Origin: Heliocidaris erythrogramma | Lineage: Eukaryota > Echinodermata > Echinoidea > Camarodonta > Echinometridae | DNA: 64,000 bases | NCBI GenBank assembly: GCA_025617745.1 | Contig: CM046853.1 | Coordinates: 12,912,974-12,976,973 of the forward strand | Direction: 5' to 3' | The notes under the pieces: model-generated | The model's database searches: none | Seen by the model: only the letters and a program-made list of their open reading frames with translations | What the model was told of the DNA's origin: nothing | Part shown: piece after piece, positions 37,301 to 50,300 of the stretch | How positions within the stretch are numbered: the first letter of the stretch is position 1 | Layout of the letters: every line of letters starts with the position of its first letter | Program-made: the position numbers and the translations under genes

Positions 37301-38322
37301 TTTTTTTACTACAAAGCTGGGACCATGCAGAACACTTCAAACAACCTCCAGGGACTCTGCTCTAACATGGAAAATGAACTAAAACTATGATGCATGTGCT
37401 GAGGAAAGAGGGGGGGGGGGCAAAGACAACTCCATCTCATTCCTTTTCTAATAGTTCTATACCTATGATTATAAAGGAATCCATGAGCGTGACTTATCCC
37501 AACATGAAAACCTACAGGCAATTCCTGAAGCAATAGAGAAAAACTTTTATGTCTCCCAAACATAAATAAATTCAACCCGATCCATCTTGCAATGGTACAT
37601 CCATGACATTAACGATCATAGAACCAGGGTGGGGTATGATGATCGAAGAGGGAAACATTGCCCTTTTCACTACTCCCCATGACCTCAGGCAGCATATTCA
37701 CATTCGATGATTCCATCTACCAATCATTCTACTTCCAAATGGTTCTTTGGCTTTAAGAAAGCCTGCTGTCCAATTACGGGCATCGATCTCTTCTCCTCTA
37801 CCAATCCATAAATTTCAAAACTCCAGTCTTGTTTCGGTCTATTTTAAGTGAAGTGATTAGCGCAATTACTGCTGAATTACAGATATAAATTATGCAAGGA
37901 GCTAACAGCGCTGTGCTTTGTCACTTGCCGACGCATGAAAGTGAAAGTGGGCTATCATGATTCTCTTCCCTTATCATATCTTATCCTCCAGCATAAAGTT
38001 TTAATGGATGAGATGAGGAAATTACAAAAAATTAGATCAACAAATGCAAAAACATAATGAATGTATGAGATGTATTTGGGACACAAATATTGCTTCAACC
38101 AAAATCGACATCACCTATTTTTAAAGGTGGAAGGAAGAGAGAAAATGGACAGAGAGAGAGAGATATGAATGCCAACATAAAAATACTTTGTTGATAAGGT
38201 GGTCAGCCTAAATTAGTCACAGATACAGATCAGAGATACAGATCAGAGATACATATCCGTGACTACTTTTCCTTGACCATTTTTTACAATTCATGACAGG
38301 GCTGTAATCGCACATATTGCAC

Positions 38323-38357
<35 letters not shown>

Positions 38358-41300
38358 AGAGAGAGAAGAGAGAGAGAGAAGAGAGAGAAGAGAGAGAAGA
38401 GAGAGAAGAGAGAGAAAAGAGAGAGAGAAGAGAGAAAAGAGAGAGAGAGAGAGAGGGGGGGGGGGGGGGGGGGGAGACAGAGAGACACAGAGGGAGAGTA
38501 AGCAGAGTTTAGGTAATGCAGGATTATTGTAAAAACCAGTGGAGATTTGAAACAAGAAAACTCTGTAAATCTGTTTCCAAAACCAGGTGTCAGTATTGAT
38601 TTACAAGTGACGTGCGATCAAAACACACTTAACACCTACAGATGGATAAATCATACTTCCCACAGATTTGGAAGACAAGTAAACAATTTTTTATGGTATT
38701 TCCATATTCCCCCCTCCTCCCACCCCCCCCCCCCCCAAAAAAAAATAAAATGACCATGAACTCTACAAGGGTTCACCTATTTTCCTGAGATCTAGACATA
38801 ACCAGATTTGAATGATTTGTCATGCTCTATTCTATAAAAAAAATCATGGAAATTATAATACTTGTCCAAGTACACAATAACAAATAAACTGTGTCGGAGA
38901 AACTTCAGGATACAAAGCAAGATAGAAGGAAGGACAAATGAACAGCATCACGCAACAAGAAAAATTAGGAAATTAACGAAGTGAAATGAAAATGAGAGAT
39001 AGACAGAGACAAAGACAAAGACAGACAGATAAAAGAGAGACACACATAGACAGACAGAGACAGAGAAAGACAAAGAGAGAGAAAAACTGAGAGACCGAGA
39101 TGAAAAGGTTGGACAGAATGTATATAAAAGTACAATATACCAGCTTTTCAGCAGTTGTCTACACAGTAGACCTCAGTTTGTGATACCATATTAATGTTGG
39201 CTGTCTATGAACCAGACTATGGGGGCAGGATGGGGGCAGGATAAGGGCACAAACAAGTGTCAGATGCACTTTGGGTACCGGACTTTAGGGATTTGCACCC
39301 GTCAAGTGTGGGGCTTTACTAGATCAGTGGTCTACCATAGGATCATGAGGTATATATAGATAGCTCGGAGGAAAAACAATAAAGAGAATTTCTGATCTTC
39401 TGGAAGATACTTTAGATTAGAGTTGCTCCTTGAGGAAAACAGAAAAGGAAGAAAAAAAGGAAGAAAAAAAGGAAGAAAAAAAGGAAGAAAAAAAGGAAGA
39501 AAAAGGAAGAAAAAGGAAGAAAAAGGAAGAAAAAGGAAGAAAAAGGAAGAAAAAGGAAGAAAAAGGAAGAAAAAGGAAGAAAAAGGAAGAAAAAGGAAGA
39601 AAAAGGAAGAAAAAGGAAGAAAAAGGAAGAAAAAGGAAGAAAAAAGAAGAAAAAGGAAAAAAAAACGGAAGAAAAAGGAAAAAAAAACGGAAGAAAAAGG
39701 AAAAAAAAAAAGGAAGAAAAAGGAAAAAAAAAAGTTAGAAAAAGGAGGCAGGTGAATGGAAGAATGAAAACAGAGAAAGAGAGAAGTCAAAGCAATCAAT
39801 CGTTAATCATATTTTTTATCCCCTCAATTGTATTTGCTTACTAAACTTTATGGAGTAATAAAGATGATCAACATCATAATGTCAGACTAATCACATTCAT
39901 GGAATGAGACATTGATCAGCAGCCTATATCTATTACTAGCATACCAAGTTACTTTCACGAAAAAAGAGAGCACTGATTCTACTTGTCTTTGCTTCTCCTA
40001 CATTTTCTTTGTTCCACCATTTTCACATCTGTCAGGTGTACAGTAAACTAATCAGTTTATTACAGAACAAACTAAAGAATAACTATAAATATACAGTAGC
40101 ACACTGTGAAGAATGATACAGAAACAGTTCATGATCAAGTGAAAACCCCATTATCTGAGGTGTTTTCATCTATCAGAATCCCCTTCGTGGATTTGGAGTA
40201 GAAAGATATATGTGGGCCATTCCGTGCAGAGTGTCCCGTACAACATATGACGGGTATCCATATATATTTAATCCAATCCATAAATGAAAATTATCTTGAT
40301 ATGATCATGACTATACGTGATATTTACCAGAAATCACCATTATTCAATGGTCATATTATTGAGAGATTCTTCATTTTTTGATGAAATATGTGGGAAAAAA
40401 TACATGTCATACGAGGACACATTCCACGGAATCGCCCATGTACGGTTGGAAGTATTCATAATAGCTTCAGATATTTCAAAATTCATCAGCAAATTCAAGA
40501 GGAATTTACAGGCTCTTTACACTTGCAAAATTTTGCTTAGTCCTGTATCGGTGGGGCTAACCAAGGATTTAGCCCCGCGCCATCGATAGTACAGGACTAA
40601 GCGTAGCCCACTTTCTGTTCACATTGCATTTTACCAAAGTGGGTTAACTCCGCGGGGTTATTTTAGCCCTGGAAAAAGCAGGGTTAGCCCCACCACATGT
40701 CAAAAGTTGGGGCTAAGCGCTCTGGCTAGGGAGATGGTACAGGACTAATTAAAACTGTAAATGAGAACAGCAAAAAAAAATAGTCCAGGGTTAAGGATAG
40801 TATGGGGTTAAAAAAATCAAGTGTAAACAGCCCATTAGTGGTCATAACTAAAGCCCATTTCATTTATAACTATCATCAATTAATATTAGGAGACAGCAGG
40901 GATAGGATAATATGAAAACAAAGCAGCTTTTATGAACACTAAATGGTTACTTTTAATATCTCAAAGGACAAAGGATTCATTTTATGAGATGCGGTGAGTG
41001 AAGGATGAATTGAGATGATGTTTATCATCGAAACACAGGGTCAAGATCAAGAGAAACCTGGTGACATACCGACAAGGGTTATCAGACAGGCTATCGCAAT
41101 GGTTTTGTGGGAGGGGAGTTTGGGAATTATGGGATATTTTAAAATATTCAAGCATGAAAGAGGTTGGGATGGGGGGTAAAGAAGGTATTTTTTGTACTTA
41201 TTTACGAAGCTGAATGAGTGAGGGAAACGGTGATTTGATTCTCTTTTTTCAGCTCCCATCAAACATTGTACCCTTTGTGTTGATTTGACAAATTAAAAAA

Positions 41301-44300
41301 AAATTAAAGCTATAAGTAGAATAATCCCGTTAATGTATCTACACAATAGTCTCAACTAAAATATTCATATCTAAGTTATGAAAGTGTCATTCTGTCTGTA
41401 AAAACTCCAAAATGGAATTAGATAGCAGAATGGTCACATTTCTCGTAAGTGTGAAATGCCTCATTTTGGATGGTTTCTAGAGTTTAAATAACTTTATTAT
41501 GACCAGAATCTGCTGTTTTTTATACATAGGTGACTGTGTGCCCCTTTTGTGCACCCATACATTCCTGTTACAGATATTCAATAAAACTTTCTTTTCCTCA
41601 CATTATTCAAATCCACTTTGCCTACCCCTCCTTCCTCTTACTCTATCTTACTCTTTCTTCACATCCATTCCACCTCTTCTTGCAGCTCAGTTATTTGTTA
41701 TTTGCAGTAATCTTGAGGGAAAGCGTAGCTCGTTCAACGAATCTCCATCGTCAGGCATCTCACGTTTCTCTTTTCTATTTGCGCGGCCATGCAAACAGAG
41801 AGCTCTGCCGTAATCACAGACAAATCACCATGTGTTATATTTTGAGGTCCTATCCTCACGGCTTCCAACAAGACACATCACAATCATTTCAGAAGGTATC
41901 TCACAACCTCTCTAATGTATTCCTTCCAGTTGGATAGTGTAGAGCATAAGCCGAGTTGTACCACTAGCCATTTGTTATGAAGTCCCATGCAATGCTTGAT
42001 ATTTGACAACACAAATAACAGTCTAATGGGAGTGAGCCTGAAATCTTGAGTTTTGAAGTTTGCCTGGTAAGAGGACATACTGGAAGTGGTGAGAAAAGAA
42101 GCGTGTTTCTTGGATGACGGTAATTTCATCTGTCTTCTCTGAATCTCTAACTGCAGCGGTAAGAAGAGTATAACTAACTCTGTGTGTTTGGGGAAAGTTA
42201 AACATCCAAACATAGGCTCAAATGAATTCATGCCGCCGCTGATTTATCGGAAAGGTCATCAGGCAATTTTCATGTTGCACCTCTCTAGATCACATAGCGC
42301 TAAAAATCTTGGATGGTATTGAAAGAGATGCACACACTACAAATGTCAAAACAAATTAGACTTTGGGATAAATGTCCATCATTCTCAATGCCAGATATAT
42401 ATGGTTTCACACATAAAAATCAACAAATGCTACAACAAATCATCCACTTACAACAAATAAATAGTTCCAGTTTCATCTGATACCAGAACAGAATGATGAT
42501 GTATGTGTACATTGTAACATTTGAATTGTTTGAATTTTTACCCATCCAAACAATAAATAGATTATGCATTAATATGTGACTCATTTAGCTTCATCCTCGT
42601 TCGATCACCCCCTCCTTTCTGAAAAGGAAAAAGAGTACAGATTTTTACAAGTCCTTCAGCGTAAGCACTCTAAACAGGGAAATGTAACTAAGAGTGAATG
42701 AATGTCTGCCGGGTCCCATGCCAGACACAAAATCTTTTCAAAATGTAAGAGTCTAAAAGATGAATGTAGAAGACGTGAAGGGCACGCACAAGTGCGATGC
42801 ATTTCATCCAAATTGCATTCCCCCTAATTGATGAAACCGTTTGGAATCAAAGAGTTTCAATACCAACCACCAGAAGATGTTTGCCATTCTTCAGGACTGA
42901 TTAAAGATCTGAATCATACCCCCATCACCCTCTTTTCCTCACATAGTTTGAGATACTCAGGACCATAGGTACATGTACCGGTACATCTACCTGTACAAGA
43001 AGGAGTAAAAACAAGGAGAGAAGGGCAGAGAATGAGAGAGAGAGAGAGAGAGAGAGAAAGGCAGGAATGGACACATGCAGAAAGAGATAGTCAGATGGAG
43101 AAAAATATGAGAGTACAAGAGAAAAAGAGAAAAAAGGAAGATCAATAGGGGAGAAGATGGAAAGAGAGAGAGACAGAGAGAAAGGGAGAGAAAGGATGAA
43201 GGGGGGGGGGGGGGGGGGATTAAGAGTGTAAAGGCATACCAAACCCTTGCCACATGACCAAACTGTCTGAGCTAAGGGTTCACCTATGGTATATGGACTG
43301 GTTAAATCTTATGCTTAGAAGACTTGCAACTCTGATCCAATCACTCGAGTTTACAAGGGGGCAGGGGTTCAGTGGAGTGTGCTATGTGAACAACGTTTAC
43401 CTGAGAAAACTGCGAAGACTTTGATCGATCTTTACAACTCACACTTAAATATTTTCTTTAAATGGGAGTACACGCTGCCCTTCAGAATATAATCAATGAA
43501 CAGGACTGAATCATGCCTAGTTCAAGTGGTGTACATCACACATAAGAAAACCAGCACACGTACAAGTGTCTTTACAAACGTGCAAAGCGTATCGTTTGAA
43601 TATTCACAGAAAGAATATTCTTGTCCAAGTATGTCCTTCATCCCCCTTTAATCACATACTTATATACCATACAAAGGAGGAAAGCGATAGGGGAAATGGA
43701 CAGAACTTACAAATTTAAGTAATGAAAGCAGTGCTACAAAGCCAGCTGTGCAACTTATCTTCGCTAGATGTTGACATTTTCGAAGACCCAGTCCAACTTT
43801 GTTTGCATAGAAATCAATAATACATTATGAAGACTAAACTGCCACATTCACATTTTAGCACTTATTATTACACAAATATGTATGCATCCTATACATTAGA
43901 CTTGGTACCTTTCATCCACACTTTTTTGTTTGAGCAGCATCAAATAGGAATAATCTTATTTCATCATACAATCCCTGTAAAAGGAACCACAGAAAAAAGA
44001 GAAGAGGAGGCATGGGATAAGTGAAAGCAGAAACATTGAAAACAAGTAAGAAGGGCAGATAGAAAAGAAAAGAGAAGTATGTGGAAGAGACAGATTAACA
44101 GTTGAAGATGAAACACTGGAAGTGATGGTATGTTCTAAACAAATAAAGATTTGGCATTAAAACAAATGGAGCGAGGACTTAGTGGGTAATTGGTGAGACG
44201 TGCGTCTGGTTGACAGATGCGTGTCAAAGAGCCAATGATCTGCTTAATTGGTAGGGTGCCGCCAAAATGCACCTTTGATGAAAGAATGGAGGCAGAACTC

Positions 44301-47300
44301 AAAAAGGAACTGGGTCATTCATTTAATCCTGATTGGCTATTTGTATTAGCTCCTTACTCCCTCCAGCTTGATCTCTTTTTCTCTGTATAATTTCTTTCTT
44401 CCTCTGTCCTCTCCCCCTTCTCTTATGGCTTTCCGGAAGCATTTGCTTTAGGGTAAATACATTTGTCTTGCCCTATGCATGCTAATAAATTGGTATCTTG
44501 ATTCATGTTGGCATCCAACTTTGGGAATGCATAACATACTATGGAGCAGTGCTCAGCCTTTAGTCTTCAAACACAATCTTCCTCATGCATCACAACAACA
44601 AAAAATCACAAGACAATCTGGGTGAGGAAAAAAAGAGAACTTGTAACAAGCTACAGAAAATGCTTTTTTCTCACTTGCAAAATGATACATAATCCTCTCC
44701 CTTATGTAATGATATATAATTCATGATCAAAATAGTCCTTACATAATGAAGAAATATGAAAACAATCTGCATCAGATATTCATGGCCTTAAATATTTCAA
44801 CAAGTTCCAATACCCTAATCCACAGCTGACGCCATAACATAAGCATGTAATGCAGTTCAAATTGAGAGCCTAGGGTCATTCAGGGAGTTCAATCCTAAGT
44901 CAACAGTGAATCTTAATCATTTATTCATGTTGTCTCTACGCTCAGAATGCAATCCAAAGTATCCCCCTTCTCCCCATGTCTGCCCCTTGTCAAGCTTCAT
45001 TTACTATCTAATGCCTCCCTAAATGCATGTTGCATCCTTAAATCCCTCTTACCATCACCTCATATTTTCACCTCGTAAATCAGTCACACGCTCATGGCTC
45101 ATATCTTTATCAAACTTCTTGATGACAGCAGAGAGAGAGAGACAGGAAAAGAAAGAAAACTAAATTAAAGAGAGACAGATAAGTTGAGAGAAGTGGATGC
45201 AGTTAAATGTAAGATTAGAGGAAAGTCAATGCAATAAGAAATAGCATGACACAAAGATAAATTGATAACATGATATGCTAGAAGATACAAAGAGTGAAAA
45301 GGTACAGACAGAGATAGATACTAAATTGATATAATTGCCTATGCACACAATGACTAGCTTGTACCATGGTTACAATCACAGCTGAAAAAAGGATACTCAC
45401 TTTGAATCTAACAAATCTTTTCACTTTCTAACAAGTCACCGTCCTCTTGTTATTTTTTCCCTTTCATGTTTCCAAATGTGCTTCAACAGCAAAATACCTG
45501 TAGAAAATCTCCTGTTCTTAGATCTATCCACAAATTTATTTGTTTTATTAAATGTCACTTATTAAAGAATAATGAGAGCCAAAAGGACATCAACTCATGT
45601 ATTTTTTCACAGAGTTAATGCCCTTCTGGCTCTCAAACAGACAAAATATTACTGCTTGTCTTTGAAACCCCTACCAAACTAATTTAATTATTTTTCAATG
45701 ACAATATTTGTTTCAAACTACATTTTCTTCAAAACAACTTTCACATTGCCTAAGGTTTAACCTTCCCAAATTGGTAAAATGTTTTCCTCCATAATGTTCA
45801 GTCTACAGCTACTTCTCTTAAACATTACTCATGTCTATAAGCAAGGGCAAACAAGTCTGTAACCTGGTACTTTGGGGGACACCCCCTCCCACCGCTATGG
45901 GGATACCCCCTACCCCTGTGAGGTCCCCTCTACCCCCTATGACGTGTGTACAGGCAGGACATTGTAATCCCGGGTGGTCTTACATCAAACAAGTAGCCCT
46001 GTTCAGCCAATAGCTCCTCCAGTGTAGGGGTAAATATTGATAGAACCCCTGGAATATGTTGTAAATTTTATATTCAAGATTACAACACTGAGATGGGAGG
46101 ACATTGGCTTAGAAATGGCAACATTGCAAACATCATCAATGAGACTTTTTATCAAAAAATCTTGGCAGATTACATAACTTATTCAAAGAAAGCAAAAAAT
46201 GCACACAGATTTGATGGAATAATTCCCAATTTTGTTTAAAGAAATTGTGAATCTTAAATTTGTTTTAAAGCACATAGAACCTTCCTTCTTCAGAAGAAGA
46301 GTACGTCATTAATCTTACCTGCACCCCTCCCCCTAAGAAAGTGGCTTGAACTGTTACATCAATCGTCTATTTGAATTTTCATTCACTCCAAGTTTAACAT
46401 CAACAATAGCTGAATTGCTATATTGACAAAAAAAAGTAGATTTAATTCACATCTTTTACCCTCATGAATGATTTGGGAAATATTTTCAATAATTAGAGAT
46501 GACAAAACTTACTGACAGATGGGAAATTTAGGGGAAGGGGGGGGGGGGGATACCAGCAGGGTATACCAGGTCAGAACATAGTTTGTTTTCCTGGGTGGTC
46601 TAATGTCAAGGGTAACCAGCTCAGGTTCTTGTCCAAACATTAGTCTGCAGAGAGAAAGAATTCTGGCACAATGAGTTAACCAAAAGCTTCGAAGACAAAC
46701 ACAGACATTCTCTGCGTTACTTGCCTGTAAAACCTCCGATTCTGAACATTGGCTGCACATATTTTGGCTTTGAAATTCCTCAGGAGAGATCTCTGCATGC
46801 ATGTGTGAACTGAAAATGATTACTTTGGCTTCAAAATTCGTGGGAATAGATCACTGATGTGTGAACATCTCCTGGACATTTCTTGGTTTCATATTTCCTC
46901 AGGATAGAATTATGCATGTACATTATCTGAACATACATGTAATTCCTCCCGACAGAAAAGCATTAACTGCATGTTATTTCCAGCTTCAATTTCTTTAGGG
47001 TACTTTTATGTGGACATTAACAGGACACACTTGTTTTGGCTTCAAGATTCCCCAGGGTAGGCCTGAGAGAAAATTTCATGATAGATTGATATTGAGGAAA
47101 TATTTTTTCTATTCCAAGAAAAAAATGACAGGGAAAATCACCATTCCATGATTATGTCACACCATTTCAACCGCAATCAGACAGTTAAAGGTCCAAGCAC
47201 AGGTATGGTAAAAATAGCTTGTTAATAGCAGTTAATACTACCCTATCCCAAACAAAAAATGGAATACCAGAATATGTAGGAAAAATACGGAAAAACTAGG

Positions 47301-50300
47301 GCATGATAACAGAAAGAAAGTACATCAAAATATAAAGGGAGTGTGTGGCTGTGTGCCCACCTCTTTCCAGGTTATTGGAAATTCCACAAGAAGCATGCTG
47401 AAAACCAAATATTTAGCCAGAAGACATGTCATAATTGACCTACTTGTTGTGACCATTACCACTTATTGCATTAGGTTTACATCACTGATGATCACTTGCC
47501 CATTTGTATGTACTTCTTCTATTAGAAACCACCATAGAAAGCAATGCTTTGTGCAACATCTCAACGCAGAGTGAAGGGAATCAGCTCTTACCAGTGGCAC
47601 CTTTACAACATGGTATAACCTATCTTTAACCCACCTCGTTCACATATGATGCAGGAAACCGCTGTGATTTACAGCAGCATTGTTTTAAAAAGTGAATGGC
47701 AAGTGGGGATAAAAAAAGTAGCTGCACACAACAGGGGAGTGTTTCATCAAGCGTTTTGTCAGTGATTTTTACCGACAACTGTTATAAGCTACTGAAATTC
47801 TTGCATCTGATTGGCCGAGAGCAAATTTGTCAGTAAAAATCACTGACAAAACGCTTGATGAAACGCTCCCCTGAAGTCCTACACATAATCACTTATCCAC
47901 ATTGTTTAAGTTACAGAAATGTAAAGCCCATTTCGTCTATGTCATATTTTCCCTCTATGTCATATTTTCCCTCTATGTCACATATTTCCATGGGCGCTTT
48001 ACTGCGGCATATGTGAACAAGGCTCTAAAGAAAGAAATTTTCTTGATTTTATATGCTTGAGGTTTGTAATATGAAAATAACCACAATAACACAGCACTGA
48101 CTTTCCACAACAGCTTCTGTTTCTCACAAATTGACACGACACGGATATTGTTGAGGCATTCTTGCAAAACTTTCTCCCTCGTTCTTCATGCCTGCTATTA
48201 TATCTTACATATATCGTGCATCATCAGATACTTGTAAAACCAACTTTTGTCATCTTTATCAAATGAGGACCACAAATTATGGCAGGTCAGACCTCAGGTG
48301 CAGTAAAGTGGAAGTTTTTCATGTTGCCTAATCAATTTAAATTCCAAGACATGATACAACCCCATACTTGAAAATGCTATCGATTCCGCGTGAGGAAGCT
48401 TAGATTTGATTATATTTTGCCCTAAAATAGCATGAATTGCTCTTCGATAGACTCTGTTGTACCGTAAATTTGATTACTGGTTCATTACAGCAACATGACA
48501 AAGACTCATGTTTCTTTTCGACATGAGAGGAATATAGAGGCATCTAGGAGATGTAAAGAATCAAAACATTTGTAGGAGTGTTCAGTCAATGAGCATTGAG
48601 AAAGAGAAAACAAGTTTCAAACTTCAAATTCGCACACAATGTTTCACAAGTAGATGATACAAGAGGAAGGAAAGTATGATAAGAGTGCAAATGTTAGCAT
48701 TGGACAAAGAATGCAAAAAAAAAATGAATAAAAGTAGAAAGAGGAGGACAGACGGAAGAGATATAAGAGGAGAAAAAAATCAGGGAAATGAGAATAAGTT
48801 AGAGGAGTAAATAGGAACATGGCCAAATCAAGAAACAGAAGGAGATGAGGACGAAATTGAGAAATAAAGAGCATTAAAGCGAAATGGAGAGAAGAAAAAG
48901 AGTTAAATAAAAAGGAGAATATAGAGAAAAAGAGAAAACCTAGGAAGAAAGGAAACTTGTGTTTTGCACCAAACAGCAAAGCTCCCTCTTCTCAAGACAA
49001 CCTGCAAATCCATTTACACATTAGCAAGCTAAGGTTTCACCATTCCACTTCTCAAAAAATCTACAAATGACTCAATTTCTTCTCGCGTCCTCTCCTAGAA
49101 TTGGATAATCAAATAAAAGCTATTTTCTTCCACGCTTCCTCCACTTCTTTTATTTCTTTATTCTCTCTTTTCAATCTGAAGAATCCTTCTTCAAATATAT
49201 TCTTGCGATAGAAGTATATAGTTTCTGGAATGCTTTACGGATGAGTTTCTTGATATTTGATATTAAACTTTTCAATGCTTTAATTTATTCTGCACAGTGA
49301 ATATGATCAGAAAAAAAAAGACTCAGCAGCTTATAGATTAAATTGAAGGACATATCTTTGCAGCCATAAGGGAAAACACCCAAGGATCATCTCTTTGAAA
49401 ACCTATCAGGTCATTCCAGGCTGAAAATCAATGCCAAAAAGCCAGCAATATAGATATTGATAGTTTTTCAAAATAGATCCCTGCCCGAGGGTAGAATCAT
49501 TATTTTCAAAGAAGAGAATGGTTTTATTCATGGTGCAATATGGACAGTTGGCCTTGCATTTGTTGAGGATCAATTTCAAAAGGGGCAAGTCACAAAATGC
49601 CTGGAAGATAAGATTAAATTTGATTGCATACAGCTGGATCTATATTCAAAGCTTAGCTCTGTCAGTCTCACAATTAATCCAGTTCATAATCAATTCCTCC
49701 TTCCAGCTTAACATCATTATTTCAAACAGTCAATCACTAATTCACCTATTAAAACACTCGATCACTAATTCACATATTAAAACAATCAATAACAAACAAA
49801 TAACAACAAAACACCATTTCAGCAGCATACTCACTTATCATTAGCATCACAAAAGAAACAATTTGTTCAAAATAGGATTCCTGATTTTTACAAAAATCTA
49901 AATAGTAGAAAGATTGAAATAACGGATATATATGTCAGCTTACCCTAAGTTGTGGTCTGCAAACTAATAATGAAGTACATGGAGTCTGAAGAGAGAATAG
50001 TGACAATGCTTGGTCCTTGTTTATTACATCTTCACCGTTAATCTGTCGGAAAGGCAACAAAAACATTGATTGTTATTATTTATTTTTGATAATTGTTTAA
50101 GCAATAATACAATACTTCACAAACTACAAAGTGCTCTCTAAATGCATACCTAATCTTGTGAAATATACAAAATCTACATATTATAATGCCAATAAAAACC
50201 ATGCTGTTCTCTTTCTACTTATCCTTTTAATTCACTTTTAATACATCATTGCAAATAAAGATTTACTTCATACCTGTAGAATTTGATCTCCTTCTTTTAA

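Larger units (their letters stand above)
27048..49943 (-). other. PDZRN3-like intron, 22.9 kb
   Basis: No exon or nested gene could be supported. It contains the elements listed separately at 27.1, 29.4, 30.3-31.2, 34.3-35.2, 40.5, 45.6 and 47.7 kb, simple repeats at 32.87, 37.41, 38.33, 39.45, 43.04 and 43.2 kb, and two related segments at 45.87 and 46.58 kb. Remaining stretches (for example 31.2-34.2, 35.2-38.3, 40.8-43.0, 43.3-45.5 and 48-49.9 kb) are AT-rich and show nothing I can name. Confidence 0.8.

Noticed and set aside
38217-38555. Open frames of Arg/Glu or Leu/Ser across the GA tract
   Set aside because: Composition comes entirely from (GA)n and (G)n repeats.
39332-39799. 155-aa Phe/Leu-rich and 110-aa Lys-rich frames
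   Set aside because: They translate the 10-bp minisatellite on either strand.
41499-41937. Overlapping 104- and 135-aa frames
   Set aside because: No codon pattern, motif or splice support; two overlapping frames of equal quality argue for chance.
46509-46802. Alternative PDZRN3-like exon using the acceptor at CTCTGCAG
   Set aside because: Joining in phase 0 reads TNVWTRT and then stops; the frame with the shared peptide is out of phase with all neighbours.
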